Shown: in pieces, positions 8,210 to 16,967 of the stretch
How the letters are laid out: each line of letters opens with the position of its first letter
How positions within the stretch are numbered: the first letter of the stretch is position 1
Assembly: GCA_031315865.1 (NCBI GenBank)
Contig: JALDRJ010000002.1
Coordinates: 3,570,001 to 3,634,000, forward strand
DNA length: 64,000 bases
Reading direction: 5' to 3'
From: Nitrospirales bacterium
Lineage (GTDB): Bacteria; Nitrospirota; Nitrospiria; Nitrospirales; UBA8639
Translations under genes and position numbers: made by a program
The notes under the pieces: generated by a model
What the model was told of the DNA's origin: nothing
What the model saw: only the letters and a program-made list of their open reading frames with translations
The model's database searches: none

Positions 8210-8887
8210 ATGAGTAAATGGCAACAGGTTATTCTCTTTGGGATTGTGAGTGTTTTCTTGGCATCGTGTGCAATCCCGGTTGACATACGCAATTCAGGGT
8301 TTTTCCAGGAACAAGACCTCAGGGATTTTGCAGACAATTGGTTGAGGATATCCAGTTACCAACATAGTCCAGGTCATATTAACATCCTTCAACGTGGTTC
8401 GGTGCACATGACCGGCCGCTACCGTTTTGAGGGGGATTCCCTGGCAGGAGGTACGACTGAATTGGGGCAAATTGACCTGGAAATTAATTTTGATGATCGC
8501 GACGAAGTGAGACCCGGTTCCTATGTCATACCGATTACCTCTGGAAAGATCAGTAATATTACGGGACTGTTGCCGGACGTACCAGATTTTGGTGTAGGCT
8601 GGTCTGGCGAGATTCCTATCACCGGAACAATATCAGTGGAAGAAGCCGTTGGAACAGAGGGAGACCCCCCTCTTATCGGCTTTGAGGCGAAGGGAACAGT
8701 AACGTCCATTCCTCGTCGAGATGGAGACGCAGGAAGCTCTCGTGAAGTGCAGCGAATTTTTTCAGGGACATTTTTTCAAGAATTCAAGCTCGGCGTCTTT
8801 CCTCTGTCTGCCGCAGGAACCGTTACACAGGATGTCTCCTCCATAGCTGGGCCAAACAATCAATTCTATCTCGAGCAAGCTCGTTGA
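8210..8887 (+). CDS. Lipoprotein of unknown function
   Basis: A 225-residue exported protein. The frame is open from 8168, but the ATG at 8210 is preceded by GGGAGGG at 7 bases and begins a good lipoprotein signal: Met-Ser-Lys, a hydrophobic stretch, then LASC with the lipidated Cys around residue 20. The mature part is polar with alternating beta-type segments (VHMTGRYRF, IDLEINFDD, GSYVIPITSG) and no family I recognise. It ends just before a tRNA-Leu on the opposite strand. I cannot assign a function; envelope location is inferred from the signal. Confidence 0.75.
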   Translation: MSKWQQVILFGIVSVFLASCAIPVDIRNSGFFQEQDLRDFADNWLRISSYQHSPGHINILQRGSVHMTGRYRFEGDSLAGGTTELGQIDLEINFDDRDEVRPGSYVIPITSGKISNITGLLPDVPDFGVGWSGEIPITGTISVEEAVGTEGDPPLIGFEAKGTVTSIPRRDGDAGSSREVQRIFSGTFFQEFKLGVFPLSAAGTVTQDVSSIAGPNNQFYLEQAR

Positions 8888-8994
8888 GTTCGGCGGAACC
8901 TGCTCAGGACATGCACGATTGATCCCGGCCCCATCAACCCAGCATCGTCGTTCAGCAACAGCACGGACAAGCTCGCGATGGGATTTCATATAAG

Positions 8995-9082
8995 TGGTGC
9001 GGGAGACGGGAATTGAACCCGTATGCCCTTTAGGGGCGCAGGATTTTAAGTCCTGTGCGTCTGCCGATTCCGCCACTCCCGC
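8995..9082 (-). tRNA. tRNA-Leu (anticodon TAA)
   Basis: Read on the minus strand, the gene starts GCGGGAG and ends CTCCCGC-A-CCA, so the CCA end is encoded. The D-loop region (TGGCGGAATCGGCAGACGC) is typical of leucine tRNAs. The anticodon stem-loop carries ACTTAAAAT with anticodon TAA. The variable arm is long, as in class II tRNAs, and the T-loop reads GGTTCAATTCC. Length is 88 with CCA. It lies alone between two protein genes. Confidence 0.95.
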
Positions 9083-9222
9083 AAATCTGAAGTGAAAGCG
9101 ACAAACTCTACCATCGGACTTCCATCATAGCAAGAACTCTCAACCTTGATGTCCGACGAATTCGGCACCATACCGTCACAGAACAATCATGGAAAACCTG
9201 CAGTCTAGGATTAGGAAGAAAA

Positions 9223-9264
9223 ACACGAAGGGCTGTGGAATGTTTCATCCACAGCCCTTCGTGT
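9223..9264 (-). terminator. Rho-independent terminator downstream of the Pal-like gene
   Basis: A perfect 17-base inverted repeat (9223-9239 and 9248-9264) with an 8-base loop sits 25 bases past the stop of the Pal-like gene. On the minus strand the stem is followed by TTTCTTCC. The very long, perfect stem could also stop transcription coming from the other side. Confidence 0.8.
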
Positions 9265-9288
9265 GAAGACGAGTCTTTTCAATGTCAC

Positions 9289-10338
9289 TTAGTTTTGTAA
9301 GTCGATATGTCCACGCCGGTTTTGTTGATAACAGAACTCATTGTGCTCAGAACAAAACGGCCGTTCCTTTCCGTACGAGACTACTTTCAACTGAGAGGAA
9401 TTGACACCCAAGTCAACCAGGTATTCTTTAGCGGCCTCCGCGCGTTTCTTCCCTAACACCATGTTGTAATCTTGCGTGCCGCGTTGGTCGCAATGTCCTT
9501 CAATCGTGACCTGGTGGCCAGGATGGTTCTTCAGCCATTCCGCGTCAGCTTGAAGAGACTTCGCCCCTTCATGGGAAATCTTCCAACTATCGAATGCAAA
9601 ATACACATCCTCGACGTTTCCACCCCAGGAACTCTCGTAACTTCCATACTGACCATTCATAGAAGAAGCACTATGGGATTCACGGGACTGATTCCCTGAC
9701 CCATATTCTGAAGCATAGGGGTTGGATCGGGCGACAAAGACATCTTGATCGACATGTTCAGACATCAACCCTCCCTGAGGCGAACCGTCTTCTGAAGGTC
9801 CCTCAGCAACATTCCCTCGTAAAAAAGCCTCGGCCCATGCTTCAGGGGTAGGATTCACGCCTTCAGCAAACCCACTCCCAAACCCGCTGACCGGCCCGTT
9901 GTTCGAATCATAGCCGGGTACTCCTGAATAATTATGTTTATAGTCAGCCCCAGGTCCAGGTTGATATCCCCGGTCATAGCCGGGATCATATTCTTGGTCA
10001 TATTGTGGGTCATATCCCTGATAGCTATACGCTCCGTTCTTAATCTCCTTTCCATCGGGGATTTGTCCGTTATGATTGTAGGCCGGAGAATACCCGATAG
10101 CGCCGGGGTCATACGACTCACCACTTTCATAGAATGATCGCCCAGTCTGATAGTCGCCATTACTGGGCATCGTGTCTCCTGACTCCTCCATCATCGCAGT
10201 TCCATCGCTCATTGTTCCATCAGGACCACGCTCAGAATCCACTGTGTACCCTACAGAATGAGAACTGCATCCTTGCCCCACGACCAACAGCAAGGCTATG
10301 GCGCTCATCCATAATCGTGAGTGAGATCGAGTATTCAT
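9289..10338 (-). CDS. Peptidoglycan-associated (Pal/OmpA C-terminal) lipoprotein
   Basis: A 349-residue envelope protein. The ATG at 10338, with AGGAGG a few bases upstream, opens a signal with a Cys after VVGQG. The upstream 12 codons of the open frame are discarded. The middle (~residues 30-230) is low-complexity and rich in Tyr, Asp, Gly and Pro, with repeated YDP/YDxGY units. The C-terminal ~110 residues are an OmpA-like peptidoglycan-binding domain: VYFAFDSW, IEGHCDQRGT, NMVLGKKRAEAAKEYL and NRRGHIDL, with the Asp and Arg that grip diaminopimelate. It should anchor the outer membrane to the wall, as Pal does in the Tol-Pal system, but no tol gene is nearby and the long Tyr/Gly linker is unusual for Pal. 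Confidence 0.85.
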   Translation of the reverse strand: MNTRSHSRLWMSAIALLLVVGQGCSSHSVGYTVDSERGPDGTMSDGTAMMEESGDTMPSNGDYQTGRSFYESGESYDPGAIGYSPAYNHNGQIPDGKEIKNGAYSYQGYDPQYDQEYDPGYDRGYQPGPGADYKHNYSGVPGYDSNNGPVSGFGSGFAEGVNPTPEAWAEAFLRGNVAEGPSEDGSPQGGLMSEHVDQDVFVARSNPYASEYGSGNQSRESHSASSMNGQYGSYESSWGGNVEDVYFAFDSWKISHEGAKSLQADAEWLKNHPGHQVTIEGHCDQRGTQDYNMVLGKKRAEAAKEYLVDLGVNSSQLKVVSYGKERPFCSEHNEFCYQQNRRGHIDLQN

Positions 10339-10902
10339 TGAAAACCTCCTCTGAATGAATAAGATGATACGCATGCGTTACTCATCACCAATGTGTCGTT
10401 GAAAGTAGGCGGTGTGAAGGGACGCATTGACGATATCTCGTTACACTTCAAATACATCTGCAAACAAATTTGCGAATGAACGCGAAATTCGCTTCATGCA
10501 GCTAACTATCGGCATTCCGGAGTAAAACTTAAGTACTTTTCAGATCTTCTTGAAAGCAGAACGGCTATTCAGCCTCGGAGCGTTTCAACTTGATAGAAGC
10601 GAGAAGAGGCAAGAAGGTAGGATATTGACTATCAGAAAATCTTGATACAGCGAATTTCGATATCGCCATTAAATGAGGAGCCTCAAGGGATCCAATCAGA
10701 AACGTGGGAAAAAGGAATCAAACGACGATGACACGCCACCATCGTACGCTAGAGAGAAATGCAAGAGGAGAAGGAGGTGAGGAAAAGCAGATTGGCCCCG
10801 TATGCTTCACTTTTTTCACCAAGACATAAAACCGGGCGAAATCGTCGGCATTCCTCCTCCCAGGGTCCCCCTGAATCTGTCAGCAAACATCCCCACGATC
10901 TT
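10339..10902. other. Intergenic region between the epimerase and Pal-like genes
   Basis: About 560 bases upstream of the Pal-like gene and downstream of the epimerase gene, both on the minus strand. The open frames on either strand have no recognisable motifs or ribosome-binding sites. I see no convincing terminator or RNA gene; promoter elements for the Pal-like gene are expected near 10340-10450 but none stands out. Confidence 0.4.
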
Positions 10903-11913
10903 TTAAAGGAATGTGTGTTGGTACCATCGCCAAAATCGCGAGACGCCTTCAGGCACCGAGGTCTGAGGGTTATACCCCAAGAGCTGACGAGTCTTGCTAA
11001 TATCAGCAAAGGTGTAGGCGATATCGGCATCCAGCATGGGAGCCGGAATCAGGTTGGCCGAACGACCCGTTAACTGTTCAATTCCGGTCACAAAGTCAGA
11101 GAGCAAGACCGGCTCTCCTCGCCCTAGATTGACGATATCATACCCTAACGGACGATCCACAGCTGCCACCACGCCGCTCACGATATCCTCGACATACGTC
11201 CAATCACGGTGCATATTGCCTCCATTATAGAGAGGAACCTCTGCACCCTTAAAAATATTATCAAGCACTTTAAACGCCATCATATCGGGACGACCGCGAG
11301 GACCATACACTGTAAAAAACCGAAGAACCGTAAACGGCAGCCCATAGAGATGATGATACGAAAATCCCAGCATTTCACTCGCACGTTTACTCGAAGCATA
11401 GGGAGCCAAAGGCCGATCACAACGATCCTCTGGGACAAATGGCACAATCTGAGTATTGCCGTAGACCGAGGAGGTAGAAGCAAAGACGAACGTCGGCAGG
11501 TTTTTGGTCTGCGAAGAAGACGACTTGACACTCAAACGCCCTACACAAGCATCAAGCAGCGTCAGGGTTCCATTCACATTGACATCATAATAGAGCCCGG
11601 GATCGTCGATCGACACCCGCACCCCGGCCATGGCTGCGAGGTGAACCACGCAATCAATCGAATGACCATCGAAGACTTCCTGAATGATCTTTTTGTCCCG
11701 AATATCACCTTCGACCAATTTAAAAGATTTGAACTGCCCGGAAGGAGAGAGTTGGTCTTCTAGCTCTTGTATATTCGCACGTTTTCGCTTGGGGTCATAG
11801 TAGTCATTAAAATTGTCGATACCGATAACCCGATCGCCTCTTTTTAGGAGCGTTTCCACGGTGTGACTTCCGATGAATCCAGCTGCGCCTGTGACCAGCA
11901 CGGTTTTAGACAT
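10903..11913 (-). CDS. UDP-sugar epimerase (UDP-glucuronate 4-epimerase type)
   Basis: A 336-residue extended SDR. VLVTGAAGFIGSH is the NAD-binding motif, VHLAAMAGVR follows, and YASSK is the catalytic YxxxK. RFFTVYGPRGRPDMM and the C-terminal LGYNPQTSVPEG match the family that includes UDP-glucuronate 4-epimerase (CapI/LpsL-like) in capsule and LPS sugar synthesis. RGRPDMA-type loops favour uronate over glucose, but substrate choice is inference. The ATG at 11913 has AAGGAGAA at 6 bases, so the 8-codon longer frame is rejected. It is not in an obvious operon. Confidence 0.85.
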   Translation of the reverse strand: MSKTVLVTGAAGFIGSHTVETLLKRGDRVIGIDNFNDYYDPKRKRANIQELEDQLSPSGQFKSFKLVEGDIRDKKIIQEVFDGHSIDCVVHLAAMAGVRVSIDDPGLYYDVNVNGTLTLLDACVGRLSVKSSSSQTKNLPTFVFASTSSVYGNTQIVPFVPEDRCDRPLAPYASSKRASEMLGFSYHHLYGLPFTVLRFFTVYGPRGRPDMMAFKVLDNIFKGAEVPLYNGGNMHRDWTYVEDIVSGVVAAVDRPLGYDIVNLGRGEPVLLSDFVTGIEQLTGRSANLIPAPMLDADIAYTFADISKTRQLLGYNPQTSVPEGVSRFWRWYQHTFL

Positions 11914-12320
11914 ACATGTTCTCCTTCTCTTCTTCACTCATGTTCATGATGTGCCGAATCGATTGGCGGTATAGGCGGTGTTTCTCTGACTTTCCAGGAC
12001 GTGCCCTTGCTGTCCCATGACTACCAAGGATTCTATGCCAACGGATATCAATTCAAGGGAACCCCGGCACATATGAGTGAATAAATGACTCCGACAAATT
12101 ACATAGTCTCTATGGAGGATTGAACTCAATCGGTTGGCAAGTTTGACTTACGACACAACTAAATTGTTGGAACGATAAGGAATCCGTCGGTCAATCAATT
12201 AGTTACCTTAACACAGTTCACAGTAATTGTTGAGAATACGGTTTCGCACGACTGCTGTGCTTTCATGCACTTCATTGACCTGAACTTGTGAGCCCTCCAT
12301 GTCGTTGCTACAATACAATC
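11914..12320. other. Divergent intergenic region
   Basis: About 400 bases between the epimerase (minus) and the ClpS-like gene (plus). It should hold both promoters. The candidate for the plus strand is listed separately; nothing else is recognisable. Confidence 0.4.
12286..12314 (+). promoter_or_regulatory. Candidate promoter giving a leaderless ClpS-like mRNA
   Basis: TTGTGA (12286-12291) and TACAAT (12309-12314) are spaced by 17 bases. A transcript would begin about 7 bases past the -10 box, almost exactly on the ATG at 12321. No Shine-Dalgarno sequence precedes that ATG, which fits a leaderless message. Pattern match only. Confidence 0.35.
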
Positions 12321-12626
12321 ATGATCCAAGTGGTGGGTAATCGAACACTTGAGACACCTGCGGTCATTGAGGATACAGGAATCGGCACGGGACAAGATTT
12401 TGAAGCCGAAGTCATCGTCTACAATTGTAACTGCCACACCTATCAACAAGTCATTGCATTATTTTGTGAATATATTCCCGGCATGACACCCGCCAGAGCC
12501 TTTGAGTTGGCATGGCAAATCGATCATCATGGAAGTGCCGCCGTATACCAGGGAGAACAGAAAAGAGCTGAAGGAATCGCCAAACAACTGGCAGGAGGAG
12601 GATTGCGCGTAGAAGTTCGCTATTAA
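12321..12626 (+). CDS. ClpS-like adaptor protein
   Basis: A 101-residue protein matching the ClpS fold by pattern. There is a strand (AEVIVYNC), then a helix, GMTPARAFELAWQIDHHGSAAVYQGEQKRAEGIAKQLAGGGLRVEVR, which lines up with the ClpS core (xxHxxGxxxVxxGxxexAexxaxxL). ClpS delivers N-degron substrates to ClpA/ClpC. The specificity pocket differs: the usual NDD reads N35-C36-N37, and the pocket His (E. coli H66) aligns with Asp68. Ligand preference may therefore be altered or lost. The frame is open 11 codons upstream, but homology and the promoter pattern favour 12321. No clp gene is adjacent. Confidence 0.75.
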   Translation: MIQVVGNRTLETPAVIEDTGIGTGQDFEAEVIVYNCNCHTYQQVIALFCEYIPGMTPARAFELAWQIDHHGSAAVYQGEQKRAEGIAKQLAGGGLRVEVRY

Positions 12627-12715
12627 CATCCGTGTGATTAGTCAGATGTACGCTCTTCACTGACTGATTGTATCATCGATACTGATTTCCTAATTTTCAC
12701 AATTGCCTGTCCTCG

Positions 12716-13249
12716 TTACGGACGGCTCTTCTTTACGTTCCCCTTTTTCAAAGTCTTCTTGGGCTTTGATAAAACAGGTTTAACAGCGGGTTGAGTCTTG
12801 CCAGCTTTCTTAGATTTGGCGGTATGCTTTTGGGTTTGAGCTTTAGGAGACACAACTTTCCGGCTCGACCGAACTGCCTTGTCTGGCGCATTCTTCTTCG
12901 CCGATCTCGTATCCTCTTCCACCTTCCTGGACTGAGGCTTTTTCATCGCTTTATTCGATAAACTGCTAGAGACCATTTTGGGCCTTGCCTCTGAACCGGA
13001 GGACTTTGATTGAGTCTCGGGAGACTTTTTCGTCTTGGGGCTCGACTTCTTCTCGGCATTGAGGGGCTGCGGGTCTTTTGAAAATGAAGTCTTACTCTTC
13101 TTCAGTGTTTCTCCTGTATAGACTTTCACTTGGTACAATTCAAAGAGTAGATCAATAGCTTTTTCATCTCCTTTTCTTGCAAGACCCAGCAGACGCCGGC
13201 GTTGGTTCATTTCTTCTTCTTCCGTATGAGAAGTCACGCGCCGTTCCAT
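12716..13249 (-). CDS. Lys/Ser-rich low-complexity protein
   Basis: A 177-residue protein. Only the first ~45 residues look folded (RRRLLGLARKGDEKAIDLLFELYQVKVY, predicted helical). The rest is a disordered tail dominated by Lys, Ser, Pro and Ala, with KK and SKK clusters resembling histone H1 or bacterial Lys-rich nucleoid proteins. The charge suggests nucleic-acid binding, but composition alone cannot prove it. AAAGGA precedes the ATG at 13249; an internal ATG at 13210 is an alternative. I do not recognise the helical head as a named domain. Confidence 0.6.
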   Translation of the reverse strand: MERRVTSHTEEEEMNQRRRLLGLARKGDEKAIDLLFELYQVKVYTGETLKKSKTSFSKDPQPLNAEKKSSPKTKKSPETQSKSSGSEARPKMVSSSLSNKAMKKPQSRKVEEDTRSAKKNAPDKAVRSSRKVVSPKAQTQKHTAKSKKAGKTQPAVKPVLSKPKKTLKKGNVKKSRP

Positions 13250-13502
13250 CCATCGTTCCTTTGCGATTGTCTAGTTAAAGAGTTATCCAGGGTTATCAAG
13301 CCTGGGGATTGTACAGAAACAGTCACCGTTTGTCAGTATCACCTAGTGTTTTTTTCTCATTCAACATGACTAGAGTCAAGAACTAATCAGTAGGATAGCC
13401 AAGAATCGTATGTTCTTTCCCCTTACTCAAGGGCTTCTTAGGAATTTGAGAAAACCGTTTTGCTTCTCGCTCTCTTGTCCCATGGAAAAGCGGTAGCCAA
13501 GC

Positions 13503-15794
13503 TTACAGACTCTTTAATGTTGACTTGGCTTCCTCCGATCCAGGGAAATTACCACTCAACTGCAGAGCCGCTTCTAACGACTTTTTGGCTCCCTCTCGAT
13601 CGCCTTTTTTAAACTGTGCCATGCCATAGTGAAATTGCACTTCTGGGTTATCTTGCAGCTTTTCAGCGGCTTCTCCCAGAAGAGAAACGGATTTCAAATA
13701 CGCATCCTTCTTATAATAAATCCATCCGAGCGTATCCGCGATATGCGGCTCTTCAGGCTGCTGCTCTCTAGCCGTTTGCGCATGAGACAGCGCAACATCC
13801 AAATTCCCCCCGTGCTCAGCCATGATCCACGCCAGATTGTTCGCTGCCGGGGCAAACTTGGGTTGGATCTTTAGCGTCGCTTCATAATGTTGCTGGGCTT
13901 TCTCGTATTCTTGTTGCTGTTCAGCGATCATGCCTAAAACCATATGGGCCGACACCAGCTTGGGGTTCCGTTCCAACAGTTGCTCATATTCTCTTACCGC
14001 TTCAGTTGTTCGCTTGGTCACACGGTACAATTCCGCTAAGTGCAAGTAGGAAGCTTGAATATCTGGGTTGATCTCAATGGCTTTTTTGAAAGCCGCTTCG
14101 GCCTGATCGGCATCGTTGGCCTGCATCCATAATTGTCCTAGCAGACTATAGAACAGTGGGTTTTGTGGCGACGTTTCGATCTGCGTTAACACTCGTTGAC
14201 GAGCAGCCTTGGCATCTCCTTTCGCGAGTTGTACATTGGCAAGTTGCGATAAGGCTTGCAAAAAGTCAGGGCTTCCCCTGAGGGCAGCTTCAAAGTGCTC
14301 GATAGCCTTGTCCCAACGCTTATCAGCTCCAGCGATAAGACCTAGTTGATAATGGCTTGATGATTCGAGCGGAACTTGCGCCACGATCATTTCAAACACC
14401 TTTTTGGCCTTGTCAACATCGCCCTTTTGAAGATAGGCCGCACCAAGAATTCGAACGGCTTTCAGGTTCCGGGGGTTCAGTCGGATACCAATTTTGGCGT
14501 CTTCAATCGCGAGATCGTAATCTCTGGCGGCCAAATGCACTGCCGCAAGAGCCGTTCGGGCTGTGACGCTGTTCGGAGCCAACTTCACGGCTTCCAACAA
14601 TTCAGTCACCGCTTGGTTGAGGTCTTTTTTGGCCCCATACGCAACCCCGAGATATTCGTGAGCTGGCGCGAAGTCCGGTTTGTCATTCACGACATGTTGC
14701 AAAAGCGTCACCGCATCATCAGGCTTTCCCTCAGCTAGCAGAATACGCGCTTGGTGCACGCGTCCCATTAAATCATGTTTATCCTTGTCCAATGTCTGAC
14801 GAATTTGCTCTTTGGCTTTAGCAAATTCTCCCGTGTCGATATAGTGATTCGTGAGTCGTTCACGCGCATCCAATGAGTCAGGAGTAACCTCCAAGGCTCG
14901 CTGGTAACTCGACAATGCCTGATCGAATTTATTCATGGACGTATAATAATCACCCAAAAACAAGTATGGTTTTTCACTCGTGGGTTTTTGCGACGCCAGT
15001 TGTTGGTACGTCGCTTCAGCCTGATCAAATTTCTGATACGCTTGAAAGAAGAGCGCGAGCTTGACGTAGAGACCTTGATTGTCAGGATCCAGCTCGATCG
15101 CTCTCCGGTAGCGAGCCTCTGCCTCTGCCGGCTTCTTTTGAATCGCATAAAAATCGCCCATGGCCATCATGAGCTGCGTCGAGTCGGGATGTTTGGTCAA
15201 CGCCTCTTGAAGCGCGTGCTCTGCGGAGGGAAAATCCTTCAAGCCGACATACGCCCTCGCCAAGTCAAGATAGATTTGAACGTTGTCAGGGTCCAGCTCA
15301 ATAGACTTCTTCAATTCGGAGATACCCTCGTTGTATTCTTTCTCACTAATTAAACTTCGTCCCCGTAACAAATGCCCTTTGGGGTCCTGAGGCGAGGACG
15401 CCAGAACGATTTCTGCCCGCTCTCTGGCCTCAGCCGGCTTCTGCCCGAGCAAGTACAATTCTCCGAGCTTCAATTGCGCATCATCATTCTTGGGATCCAG
15501 GTCAACCGTCTTGGAGAGCTCCCCATACGCACGCTGCATATCAGGTATTCCACCAACTTTGAGATGACTCAACGCCAGCTGGTAGTGGCCTTTGGCATCT
15601 TTGGGATCAAGTTGAACCACATTCTTAAATTCAATGATGGCCTCTTCGTATTTTTCATCCTCAAAATATGCCATTCCCCTCTTATAGTGAATGGCTTTCT
15701 TTTCTTCAGCCGTCATTTGCGTACAATTGCCAAGGACCAAGAGCAGCAATGGAAGCCATATCGCCCATAAGGGAACCGCTCGTCTACATGTCAT
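13503..15794 (-). CDS. Multi-TPR lipoprotein (PEP-CTERM-system TPR type)
   Basis: A 763-residue protein built almost entirely of tetratricopeptide repeats (~20 units with W/L-G-Y-A-P spacing, e.g. AIIEFKNVVQLDPKDAKGHYQLA). A hydrophobic N-terminus ends in LVLGNC, probably a lipidation site although Asn at -1 is atypical. The arrangement resembles the TPR lipoprotein (PrsT) linked to PEP-CTERM/exosortase exopolysaccharide systems, but no exosortase gene is visible nearby, so that link is inference. GAGGAG lies 9 bases before the ATG at 15794, which I prefer over upstream in-frame ATGs. TPR solenoids of this kind scaffold envelope complexes. Confidence 0.8.
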   Translation of the reverse strand: MTCRRAVPLWAIWLPLLLLVLGNCTQMTAEEKKAIHYKRGMAYFEDEKYEEAIIEFKNVVQLDPKDAKGHYQLALSHLKVGGIPDMQRAYGELSKTVDLDPKNDDAQLKLGELYLLGQKPAEARERAEIVLASSPQDPKGHLLRGRSLISEKEYNEGISELKKSIELDPDNVQIYLDLARAYVGLKDFPSAEHALQEALTKHPDSTQLMMAMGDFYAIQKKPAEAEARYRRAIELDPDNQGLYVKLALFFQAYQKFDQAEATYQQLASQKPTSEKPYLFLGDYYTSMNKFDQALSSYQRALEVTPDSLDARERLTNHYIDTGEFAKAKEQIRQTLDKDKHDLMGRVHQARILLAEGKPDDAVTLLQHVVNDKPDFAPAHEYLGVAYGAKKDLNQAVTELLEAVKLAPNSVTARTALAAVHLAARDYDLAIEDAKIGIRLNPRNLKAVRILGAAYLQKGDVDKAKKVFEMIVAQVPLESSSHYQLGLIAGADKRWDKAIEHFEAALRGSPDFLQALSQLANVQLAKGDAKAARQRVLTQIETSPQNPLFYSLLGQLWMQANDADQAEAAFKKAIEINPDIQASYLHLAELYRVTKRTTEAVREYEQLLERNPKLVSAHMVLGMIAEQQQEYEKAQQHYEATLKIQPKFAPAANNLAWIMAEHGGNLDVALSHAQTAREQQPEEPHIADTLGWIYYKKDAYLKSVSLLGEAAEKLQDNPEVQFHYGMAQFKKGDREGAKKSLEAALQLSGNFPGSEEAKSTLKSL

Positions 15795-16036
15795 AACGTA
15801 CATCTCCTCAATCAATAAGTTTTAGCATAATATTCAAAACCGAAGTCTCTTGCATTCATCGAAACAAATTCTCCCGCAGCGATCGCGCGAATGACAGGAG
15901 AAAGTTCGGCCGTTTTCACTTCATTGACAACCCCGCAAAACCGCTTATATAGTAGCCGTCTAGTCATGCTTGCAGTGACAGGATAACCTGAATTTTTGCC
16001 ATAAACACACGGTTATTAACGAAAGTCTTCATCCTT

Positions 16037-16858
16037 ATGCCAGAACAAACGGCCCCGTTTACACCCGCCGAGATAGGATGTGGAAGAGTCCGGTTTTCGA
16101 GTACCGGCATCTTCTCTACCCACAAGGATCACATGGTGGATCCCTACGTGGCCACCCGTATTCCTAAAGAATCGCAAGTTGAAGGGACCCAATATACTCC
16201 TCAAGCCAAAGGGCTGTTTCCCGCCATTGTCCTGCTTCATGACCGTTGGGGACTCACTGTGCATATTCAAACGCTCGCGCAACAATTAGCTTGTGAAGGC
16301 TATATCGTCCTAGCCCCCAACCTCTATGGTCGCCAGGGGGGAATGATTACGGCCAACGACGAAGTGGCCGAAGCCCTTATGAACCGTCTTGAGGAACCTC
16401 TTGCCCTGCAAGATATCAACGCTTGTTGCGAATATTTAAACACCAATATTCCCGAAGATTCGTTACTCGATAATATGAAGCGAAACATGCATGCCGTCAT
16501 TGGGTTCGGGATGGGCGGTGGACTGGCCTTTCAATTTGCGGCTCGTCGTCGTCGGCTGAAAGCCGCAGTGTCATTCTATGGTCCCTTGCCTGACAATAGT
16601 GCGCAACTCGCCAAGGACCTCCACTGTCCGTTGTTGTGTCATGCAGTGGATCTAAATGGGTCTTCTTCTCTGGAGATGATGCATCAGCTTCAGAATCAAG
16701 CCAAAGAGGCAGGGAAAACCATTGATGTTCTTACCTACCCAGATGCCCCAATAGGGTTTTGTAATCAATTAAATCCCACGACCTACCGACCAGAAGCCGC
16801 TCAACAAGCCATCACCAAGACCGTCGAATTTCTTAACGGAATATTGAGGCCTTCCTAA
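16037..16858 (+). CDS. Dienelactone hydrolase-like protein lacking catalytic residues
   Basis: A 273-residue alpha/beta-hydrolase of the dienelactone hydrolase family: FPAIVLLHDRWGL, YIVLAPNLYGR, an elbow motif near residue 156, KAAVSFYG and YPDAPIGF line up in order. The nucleophile elbow, normally GxCxGG, reads G-F-G158-M-G-G, so the Cys is replaced by Gly. The catalytic His of the YPxAxHGF motif is Ile239. The fold appears intact but catalysis is not expected, suggesting a binding or regulatory role. It is a full-length, uninterrupted frame, so it is not a decaying gene. No Shine-Dalgarno match was seen before the ATG. Confidence 0.8.
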   Translation: MPEQTAPFTPAEIGCGRVRFSSTGIFSTHKDHMVDPYVATRIPKESQVEGTQYTPQAKGLFPAIVLLHDRWGLTVHIQTLAQQLACEGYIVLAPNLYGRQGGMITANDEVAEALMNRLEEPLALQDINACCEYLNTNIPEDSLLDNMKRNMHAVIGFGMGGGLAFQFAARRRRLKAAVSFYGPLPDNSAQLAKDLHCPLLCHAVDLNGSSSLEMMHQLQNQAKEAGKTIDVLTYPDAPIGFCNQLNPTTYRPEAAQQAITKTVEFLNGILRPS

Positions 16859-16967
16859 ATTCATGAATGTCCTTTTTGGTACAATTGTACCAGAATAGGG
16901 CAATTTGACTAGTGTCTAATGTTTTTGAAATGCTGAGACAGAGACACAATCCTGCCTAAGTTTATAG

